A DNA stretch of 64,000 bases from Thermogemmatispora tikiterensis (GTDB lineage: Bacteria > Chloroflexota > Ktedonobacteria > Ktedonobacterales > Ktedonobacteraceae): assembly GCF_003268475.1 (NCBI RefSeq), contig NZ_MCIF01000002.1, positions 288,570-352,569 of the forward strand, written 5' to 3'. Position 1 is the first letter of the stretch. Each line of letters starts with the position of its first letter. The translations under genes were made by a program, and so were the position numbers. Below, piece after piece: positions 57,858 through 64,000 of the stretch. A model generated the notes under the pieces. That model was not told the origin of the DNA, did no database searches, and saw only the letters and a program-made list of their open reading frames with translations.

Positions 57858-59327
57858 TCAGCTCAAAGGCTGCCCAGGGGCGGCGAACCCGCGGCCTTTC
57901 TGATCAAGCACCAGCACCCAGTCGGGGCCATCGCCGGGCGTGGTGAACTGTTGCGGGCCGCCGGTACTAACGTCGCCAATAGAGCTGGCGTTACCGCTGC
58001 GGGGATCATACCACCAGGCAGTGGCTGTGTCGCCAGCGATTTTGCTGGTGTCGATTGCGACGGTACGTACTGGGTCGGGAATATAGATAAAGGCATAACT
58101 ACCGTCCGAGGCGCGTGTCGCCTGCGCATGAAATGGACCGTCGCCCTCACCCGAAAGGATCAGGCTCTGATCCGGGATGCGTACGAAGTAGGGTCTAGAG
58201 AGCATCAAGTCGCGTAGATAGCGCATCTGAAGAGCGGCGGGATGGTCCAGGACACGATACCAGTAGAAGATGGCATAGGCGATTGGGCCATAGCCGGGCT
58301 GGAAGCACTGCCAGATCGAGTGGTTACCGTACGTATAGCCACAGCCTCCAGCGAAGACCGAGCGGTAGGCTTGACGTCGCACCTCGTACTCGGTGAAGTA
58401 GCCATTGCTCGGATCCCAGTTCACTGGGTGATCCTCATAGTTGCTCTCGCCATCGAGGACTGGCTTAGCAGGGGTCAGGCTATAGTCATGAGCGATTACT
58501 CCCCAGGTCGGCAGATCACGAGCGCTGTGGCCTGACTGCAGCATATTCATTGTCAACCAGGAGTCATTGTGGAACCATTGAGAGGAGGACTGGCCCCCGT
58601 TCGGGTGATAGGTCATGAAGGTCGGGCCTCCTACTCCGTCCCTGATGCCCGCTGCCATATTACGCCAGATGGTCTCATAGCCATCGGCGGGACGATCGCC
58701 CCCCAAAATCCAAAGGATATTACTGGCATTGCGATAGCGCTGACCGAGAAAGGTGCCATAGGGATAGGCGTTATCCTGGGTAAAGACAGCCGGCCCGATA
58801 CCGCGCTGCTGATTGACTTTATCACCCCAAGTGGGCAGTAGCCCGAGGTAGAGCCCATAATCCTGGGCCTTCTGCACCACATAATCGGCGAACTGGAAGT
58901 ATGCCTCATTGGGCCGAGTGGGATCGTCGCCGATCAGGGGCAGCTGCCCCTCGCGATTCGGCTGATGGAGGCCATCGTTTTCGGCTAGAATGACCGTCTG
59001 GATCACGTTAAAACCCTGCTGGCTACGGATGCGCAGATAGGTGTCCACATCGTCACGCGTCAAGCGATGCACGAGTTCCCAGGCTGTATCAGCCAACCAG
59101 AAAAAGGGCTGCCCATCTGCGGTGACCAGAAAGCGACCATTGTCGCTCACACCGACGTGTGGGAGGGAGACGCCTGTCTGTCTGGCATGGGAGGCGTTCG
59201 CCCGCGCAGCCTGGTGCCAGGCTCTGGTGTTCCAAGACTGAGCGGCGAGGCTAAGGCCAGCCGCGGTAGCTCCCTTTATGAAAGTACGACGCTTGAAGAC
59301 AGAGAAAAGAGACCGTTCTTGCTCCAT
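57858..59327 (-). CDS. Tat-exported glycoside hydrolase (DUF4038, apiosidase-like)
   Basis: About 489 residues. A twin-arginine signal (FKRRTFIKGATAAGLSLAAQSW) directs export. The catalytic TIM barrel of the DUF4038/DUF5060 apiosidase-like family follows: FFWLADTAWELVHRLTRDDVDTYLRIRSQQGFNVIQTVIL, NILWILGGDRP, and PVLDGESNYEDHP, where the Glu of DGE is a likely catalytic acid. A C-terminal beta domain (DGSYAFIYIPDPVRTVAIDTSKIAG) is family-typical. Fragments of a sugar ABC transporter lie on both sides, suggesting a former plant-glycan uptake locus. The ATG 4 nt after GGAGG (59327) was chosen over the one 1 nt after it. Confidence 0.88.
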   Translation of the reverse strand: MEQERSLFSVFKRRTFIKGATAAGLSLAAQSWNTRAWHQAARANASHARQTGVSLPHVGVSDNGRFLVTADGQPFFWLADTAWELVHRLTRDDVDTYLRIRSQQGFNVIQTVILAENDGLHQPNREGQLPLIGDDPTRPNEAYFQFADYVVQKAQDYGLYLGLLPTWGDKVNQQRGIGPAVFTQDNAYPYGTFLGQRYRNASNILWILGGDRPADGYETIWRNMAAGIRDGVGGPTFMTYHPNGGQSSSQWFHNDSWLTMNMLQSGHSARDLPTWGVIAHDYSLTPAKPVLDGESNYEDHPVNWDPSNGYFTEYEVRRQAYRSVFAGGCGYTYGNHSIWQCFQPGYGPIAYAIFYWYRVLDHPAALQMRYLRDLMLSRPYFVRIPDQSLILSGEGDGPFHAQATRASDGSYAFIYIPDPVRTVAIDTSKIAGDTATAWWYDPRSGNASSIGDVSTGGPQQFTTPGDGPDWVLVLDQKGRGFAAPGQPLS

Positions 59328-59540
59328 CATACCTCCTGCTTGGCGGCTTTTGCTGCGCTCAGAGAGAGCCCTGTATGAATCGGGCCAGGTAGGGGAGAGC
59401 GAGAGGAAGCCTCGACTGCCCACCACCCTCTACCCGGCCATATTAGAGGCATATCGCTGTGCTGCTCTCCATTCCTCTCTGGAGCTCGGGAGATGGGCGG
59501 AGCGCAGCAGGGGGGCGGTATGCTCGTCGAGAAGAGAAGC

Positions 59541-60000
59541 CTAGACGCCCGACTTCGGGGGCGGCAGCACGCAGCCCCACATATCCTTGGCTCGTGTACT
59601 CATGTTGGCCTGAGTCAGGGCAAAGCCCTTATCAATCAGCACCTCATTGGGCTTGCTTGCATGTTGATCGATGGCCTTCAAAAGAGCCGCTAACAACGTA
59701 TTCGCCTCATAGAAGAGGTCTTGCACACCGGTTGCATCGACATATTGAGAGCGCATCAGACGACAGGCTCGGGAGTCCCCATCGATGCCCCCCATGATCA
59801 CATGATTCGGATCGCCGATCGGCTTCCATTTGCCCAGAGGCTTGAGCACCGACTCGATCTGCGGATAGAGGAAGTCGGAGGAGGTGAAGAGGAAATTGAC
59901 ATCGGGGTTGGCCTGCATGGCATCCTGGAGTCCCGCCAGCGCAGTGGGGGCATCCCACTTTGTGGCCACCTCGACCGGCTTATAGAAGAGCCCTGCCAGA
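59541..60000 (-). pseudogene. C-terminal half of a sugar-binding lipoprotein of an ABC transporter
   Basis: The minus strand reads LAGLFYKPVEVATKWDAPTALAGLQDAMQANPDVNFLFTSSD, then HVIMGGIDGDSRACRLM, and DATGVQDLFYEANTLLAALLKAID. This is the second lobe of a periplasmic-binding-protein-like (Peripla_BP_4) receptor. No first lobe, signal peptide or lipobox precedes it; instead the frame runs into a DNA-methylase fragment. Confidence 0.75.
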
Positions 60001-60007
60001 CCAGCCG

Positions 60008-60300
60008 CTAGTGGAGCGGCCAGCCCCCGTGCGCTTCGATCACGTCGTCAATCTGCTCCATCAACTGGATGGTTTCCGCCAGCGCTGCCACGATCTGCTG
60101 ATACTGCACGATGTCCTGGAAGGTGAGCACTCGCCCTTTGCGGTCTTTGAGCCACTGAGCGCAGACCTGATCGCCACCCACTTCGAAGGTCCAGACCTCC
60201 TCTGGGACCCCAGCGAAAGATTGGGTGGCGTTGATCCAGGCTCGCCCTTGCTCCGAGGAGGGGTCTGTGACGAAGGCTACCCGCTCGACCCGGTTGGAGC
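60008..60300 (-). pseudogene. C-terminal fragment of a type ISP restriction-modification methylase
   Basis: About 90 residues end with INATQSFAGVPEEVWTFEVGG, QWLKDRKGRVLTFQDI and YQQIVAALAETIQLMEQID. These match the C-terminal end of type ISP/N6-adenine methylases (INKTQYFEGVPEEVWNFHIGGYQV, WLKDRKGR, IVxALxETxxLMxEID). The helicase and methylase parts are absent. The upstream minus-strand frame to 60517 stays open but shows no family text. Confidence 0.65.
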
Positions 60301-60517
60301 CGGCCATCGCCGGCCTCCATCTTGCCAGTGGGAACGAGCTGAACGGGAAGGGCTGGATACGGGCGAGGCACGAACGGGGGGCGCGATTTATCGCGCCCGT
60401 GCGAAGGGGGCAAAGCCATCCGATCACGAGGACCGGCGCCGTACTGCGAGGGAGCCGGGCAGTAGGGGTGCGATCGCCCTGGCACATTGATCCGGCTGCC
60501 GGAGCTGCGCGCATCAT

Positions 60518-61003
60518 CGTACTGAAGGGCGTAGCAGGCAGCGTCTGCTGATCCCTGCGTGGACAGACGACCTGGCATGTGTTACGATTAGAAATAGATG
60601 AACACGGTCATTCTTTTCAGAGCGCTGCTGTAGAGGCGGCAATCGGCTCCAGCGAATACAGGTTGCTTCTGGTTTCTCTCTGAGGTAGATGCTCGAGCAA
60701 CCAGAGGAAACAGGGAACATGATGTGAATGGAATGAGTATCTGTTGTTACCAGTTTCTGCACTTCATTTCATCTATACTCTTATATGAGGGGTAGATGCG
60801 GGCCTGATAGCTCTGGCCGTGGCATCTGCTGGGAGAGGAGCAGGCCACTGCTTCCGTTGATGTGCGCTTTGCTGCTCTTCACCACTCGCTCGCTGTCGGG
60901 GCGATGGGAGCGGGTCCTCGTTCGATGACAGAGCAAGAAGAAGGAAGAAGTAGGCCAGGACGTCACGGACTGCAGAGCTGAAGTTGTAAGGAGAAAGGAC
61001 ACG
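60518..61003. other. intergenic region before the XRE-TPR gene
   Basis: I found no gene signature here. AT content rises at 60560-60800. The promoter of the downstream regulator should be within this stretch, but no clear -35/-10 pair could be chosen. Confidence 0.4.
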
Positions 61004-62533
61004 ATGGAACAGACACAGGGGTCCTCGGCCGCGGGCCAGCCGCGCCTTCCCTTGATCAGAGCGCGCCAGCGCATGTTAACGCTGGACGAGGTGGCGGAAG
61101 CGGTGGGAGTGAGCAAAGCCACAGTCTGCCGCTGGGAGAAGGCGGGCGATGTGCCGCAGCCGCTCCACCTGCGCAAGCTCTGCGAGTTGTTCCAGCGCTC
61201 GCCGCTCGAGTTGGGCTTTACGGAGCAAGACCTGGGCATACCGGAGGTGCCGGCGCAGGCGAGCGTCAGGGAGGAGCTGGACGGACAGGCGCATCCTGAG
61301 CCGTCACCGCCGCCACCGGAGTCTGAGGCGCTGGAGGCCTTCCGGCAAGAGTGTCTGCCGTTGCGGCTGCTGGGCCTGGTGTGGCGCTGGCCTGCTGGTG
61401 ATACCCGCTATCAACAGCTGCAGCTGCTCTTGAGAACGGAGCTGGAGAAGGACGCTATGAAGCAGAACGAGCTAACCCGGCGCGAGACGTTGCGTTTGCT
61501 GGCCCTGGCGCCGATCGAGTTGTTGGGCCTGTCGCAGCTGGGCCCGGTCCTGAAGGGGCCTGCCCTGACAGAGGATATCTTGAAGCAATGTGCAGCAAGT
61601 CTGGCAGCCTGCTGGGAGTTGCGACGGCAGGGCGAGCTGGCCCTGGCAGATCAGGCGGTAGCGGCCTATTTGCCCACCCTGCAGGCTCTCACCAGGACGG
61701 CGCCGCCCAGGCAGCGCCAGGCCGCCGCCGAGCTGACGGCCCAGGGCTTCCTGCTGCGCTCGCGGCTGGCCCACCATCTGAGCACGCCGGCCCAGGGAGT
61801 CGCCTATGCCCAGCAAGCGGAGGCCTTCAGTACGCTGGCCGACCACCTTCCCCTGAGAATCATCGCGCTTGGCTGCCAATCCATAGAGTATTTTTATGGC
61901 TGCCGTCATAAGCAGGCATTACAGGCGGTGCAGCAGGCGCGGCAGCTGTTAGAGGAGCGGGATCGGCGCGATCGCCAGAAGGAGGCCTCCGTCGCTCAGC
62001 CCGCCAGCGCGCCCGTGTCTCCCATCATCTATAGCCGCTGCTACTCGAGGCTGGCTGCCGATCTCGCCGCGGCGACGGGGCAGCAGGCGGAGGTGCAGCG
62101 CACCCTCAAACAGGCGCAGGAGGCGTTCTTTGCTCAGATGGAGCCGGCTCCCCTCTGGGTGAACTTTGGGCTAAGCGACCTGTTGCTCAATGAAGCCTAC
62201 GCTTACAGAGATCTGGGCCTATCGAGGGCTGCACTGGAGGCTTGCGAGCAGATCGAGCAGCAGTACCAGCAGAGTGGCAGTGGCGGAACGCTGGTCAGCC
62301 TGGACGATGTCCCCGAGGCCCAGTTGTTAGCGGTGCTGATTGAGGCCAGTCGCGCTGACCAGCCGCGTCGCCTCGACTGGTGCCTGGAGAAGTGGCAGGC
62401 TGGCGTTGCCCGCGCCCAGCAGCTGCAGAGTCAGCAGCGACTGGCCGAGGCACAGCAGGCCTACGTCGCCCTCTGCGCCGCCTTCCCCGGTGAGCCGCGC
62501 CTGCGCGAGCTGCGCGACCTGCTCATCCTCTAG
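61004..62533 (+). CDS. XRE-family regulator with C-terminal TPR-like region
   Basis: 509 residues. The N-terminal helix-turn-helix spans LTLDEVAEAVGVSKATVCRWEKAGDVPQPLHLRKLCELFQRSPLELGF. A Pro/Glu linker follows. The remaining 380 residues form helical repeats (LALADQAVAAYLPTLQALTRTAPPRQRQAAAELTAQG, HKQALQAVQQARQLLEERDRRDRQ), resembling tetratricopeptide sensors. Ktedonobacteria encode many proteins of this layout, which supports the taxonomic guess. The ATG is preceded by AAGGAGAAAGGACACG. The target is unknown. Confidence 0.85.
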   Translation: MEQTQGSSAAGQPRLPLIRARQRMLTLDEVAEAVGVSKATVCRWEKAGDVPQPLHLRKLCELFQRSPLELGFTEQDLGIPEVPAQASVREELDGQAHPEPSPPPPESEALEAFRQECLPLRLLGLVWRWPAGDTRYQQLQLLLRTELEKDAMKQNELTRRETLRLLALAPIELLGLSQLGPVLKGPALTEDILKQCAASLAACWELRRQGELALADQAVAAYLPTLQALTRTAPPRQRQAAAELTAQGFLLRSRLAHHLSTPAQGVAYAQQAEAFSTLADHLPLRIIALGCQSIEYFYGCRHKQALQAVQQARQLLEERDRRDRQKEASVAQPASAPVSPIIYSRCYSRLAADLAAATGQQAEVQRTLKQAQEAFFAQMEPAPLWVNFGLSDLLLNEAYAYRDLGLSRAALEACEQIEQQYQQSGSGGTLVSLDDVPEAQLLAVLIEASRADQPRRLDWCLEKWQAGVARAQQLQSQQRLAEAQQAYVALCAAFPGEPRLRELRDLLIL

Positions 62534-62708
62534 GCGGACCGCCTGGCCAATCAATCGGGCAGAGCTCTCTGCAATGCGTCGCGCGCCAGGCCTTTGTGAA
62601 ATAGCAGGTGGCCACCTCGCAGAGGGTGGTTTGCATGGCCAGAGCGTTCCACTGCTCAATCGCTCATAGCACTTGCCGATTCTCCAGCAGGTCGTGCTGA
62701 CCATCACA

Positions 62709-63131
62709 TCAAGTCAGCGCTTTGAGAAGCTTAAGAGCATCCAGTATCTCTTCAACACGCTGTGGCCGCTTTTCTGGCTGAGGGGCAACCATGCGCTTCA
62801 GCAGATCGCGCATCTCGCTGGGGAGGGCCAGACGATCGATCTGAACCACATCGGTATATGGATCAAAATGCATATGTGGATCATATTCGGGAAGAAGTGA
62901 CAAAAGATACCAGAGGATTCCCAGAGCATAGATATCGCTCGCAGCCGAAGCTGTTGATGCATCGCGAAGCACCTCAGGAGCAGGAAAAATCGTTTCGATA
63001 TTCAGATTTTCTGCAGTCGTCTGGTGGAGTATATGAATCGCAAGCGCTATCCGCTCGTGACCCAGGCCGATGTCGAGCAGGTGAAAAACGAGCTGATCCT
63101 GGGGGCCAATGCCCTGGATGAGAGCAGCCTA
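62709..63131 (-). pseudogene. C-terminal fragment of a serine/threonine protein kinase
   Basis: A coherent minus-strand frame reads GIGPQDQLVFHLLDIGLGHERIALAIHILHQ, then IFPAPEVLRDASTASAASDIYALGILWYLLSLLPEYDP, and MRDLLKRMVAPQPEKRPQRVEEILDALK. This is the APE (here APEV) region, the DIYALG subdomain IX and the RP (subdomain XI) of a Hanks-type kinase. A stop lies just upstream and there is no ATP-binding lobe or catalytic loop, so only the end of a kinase remains. Confidence 0.75.
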
Positions 63132-63235
63132 GGGAGAAGAGCGGAAGGAAGGGCATCTAAGCGTTCAGCCGTCCCGGCTTATCGTGCCTGCTTTCCTCTT
63201 CTCTTCCTCTCAATTCAGAGGAAAGTCGCTTACAC

Positions 63236-63333
63236 TTGACAGAGAGCTATTCTTGTTATACTCTTAGCCAGCAGGAACCTTTTAAGGGAGAGTGATCATA
63301 ACAGGAGGCATGGACGCAGCGCTGCACCTGTAG
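63236..63333 (+). promoter_or_regulatory. sigma70-like promoter followed by a 7-codon leader ORF
   Basis: TTGACA (63236-63241) and TATACT (63257-63262) are separated by 15 nt, a little short. A perfect AGGAGG (63303-63308) is followed immediately by ATG and six codons (MDAALHL) before TAG at 63331-63333. It could be a leader peptide or a chance ORF; the next possible gene begins at 63522. Confidence 0.35.
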
Positions 63334-63521
63334 TAGCTTTCTCCATGCGAACTCCGTTGAGGCTGTCGGTGTCAGACAGGACGACGTTGTTTGCAAAGGT
63401 CCTTTATTCCCCTAGTACTTGGATATCAATCATTCCTGAAGCCTGACCCCCACCTTGGTCATTCCCCTTCTCAGATGCTACAGCTCTTGTCGCTTGCTGC
63501 TGTCGAGAAAGGCTAACAAGA

Positions 63522-63773
63522 ATGGCAAGACCATTAACCGGATCGATGTTGGTTATGGATGCAATTGGCCAAATCATGAAAGGAAAGCCTGTGACATTCA
63601 CTCAATATGTTGCACCAGCTGTTGGGGCTCTCGTGGGAATAGCTGGGGCTATAGCGGGTGCTCCAGATCTCATAGTGGATGCTGCCAGGCTAGGAGATGA
63701 CTTTTCTCACGTATATCTTCCCTATGCGCAAAGCCGTGATCCATCGGCTGGGTGGAATACGAACAGGTGGTGA
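63522..63773 (+). CDS. hypothetical small protein with one hydrophobic segment
   Basis: 83 residues with one Ala/Gly/Val-rich hydrophobic segment (QYVAPAVGALVGIAGAIAGAPDLIVDAA). I recognise no family. A weak ribosome site (GAGAAAGG) lies about 10 nt upstream of the ATG. Base composition is more AT-rich than the catabolic genes. It may be a genuine small gene driven by the promoter near 63240; the evidence is thin. Confidence 0.35.
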   Translation: MARPLTGSMLVMDAIGQIMKGKPVTFTQYVAPAVGALVGIAGAIAGAPDLIVDAARLGDDFSHVYLPYAQSRDPSAGWNTNRW

Positions 63774-64000
63774 AGGCCCCTCTTAGGGAAGAACACAAAG
63801 TGATGCTTTTCTCCCCAAAATAAAAAAGGAACATTTAGGAATCTAAGATGACTTTTCAAGTAGGAAGTGGAAAGAAATAGTCGTATCTGCAACACCAGGT
63901 TGCTTTCTCGGGTTGCATGCTTCCTTGCCAGGCACATAGCCGGTCCTGGAGGATCCAGTTGACAGAGAACCCAGTGCCAAGCAAGCAAGATTGGGAAGCG
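63774..64000. other. right end of the window, no gene identified
   Basis: The last 227 nt are AT-richer than average and hold no recognisable coding or RNA signature. Confidence 0.4.

Overview
The window looks like a chromosomal segment of a thermophilic or soil member of the Chloroflexota, class Ktedonobacteria (Thermogemmatispora-like). This is an inference from the high-GC, well-spaced gene style, the XRE-TPR regulator, the many UspA tandem proteins and the mixture of protein families; no rRNA or marker gene is present to prove it. I found no tRNA, rRNA, CRISPR array or intact insertion sequence.

Region 1 (1-16.6 kb) is an aromatic hydrocarbon catabolic island. A plus-strand operon holds the end of an extradiol dioxygenase, a complete four-component toluene-monooxygenase system (tmoABCDE), a luciferase-fold DUF5519 protein, a zinc alcohol dehydrogenase, a 4-oxalocrotonate-tautomerase-like protein and queG. 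A BphA4-type flavoprotein reductase follows. A minus-strand operon encodes a ring-hydroxylating dioxygenase (alpha, beta), a small companion protein, a cis-dihydrodiol dehydrogenase, a second extradiol dioxygenase and a meta-cleavage-product hydrolase. A GntR/FCD regulator lies beyond it, and an AT-rich palindromic operator lies in front of the dioxygenase. Toluene- or biphenyl-like rings could thus enter by monooxygenation or by dioxygenation and reach ring cleavage.

Region 2 (16.7-24.5 kb) holds an ABC-2 transporter with a truncated-looking ATPase, a divergent MarR regulator fused to a beta-rich domain, a FAD monooxygenase, a methyltransferase remnant and a MalT/LuxR-type giant regulator.

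Region 3 (24.9-48.3 kb) is a stress or dormancy island: isopropanol-type dehydrogenase, PhoU-like protein, baeRF protein, four tandem UspA proteins (three of them in this promoter set plus one more in it), a persulfide operon (osmC-dsrE-tusA-sqr), an APH/AAA kinase, two P-type ATPases, a SHOCT protein and an acyl-CoA-synthetase/GNAT fusion. (Counted exactly, UspA proteins start at 29103, 33252 and 48156: three in all.) Reading the intergenic DNA showed that twelve promoters here share one architecture. Four half-sites of the form NGTGAN lie at offsets 0, 11, 32 and 43, and a -10 hexamer begins 10 nt after the last one. No -35 element is evident. This looks like a regulon driven by a direct-repeat-binding activator of OmpR/PhoB type, and it is the main discovery of this reading.

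Region 4 (48.6-55.1 kb) is an electron-transfer module: NarI-like membrane protein, Cys-ligated cytoplasmic molybdopterin oxidoreductase, four-cluster ferredoxin, anchored Rieske protein, two-helix membrane protein and a TDT-family transporter.

Region 5 (55.1-64 kb) is sparse and decayed: DUF427 protein, remnants of a sugar ABC transporter on both sides of an intact Tat-exported DUF4038 glycosidase, a fragment of a type ISP DNA methylase, an XRE-TPR regulator and a protein-kinase fragment.
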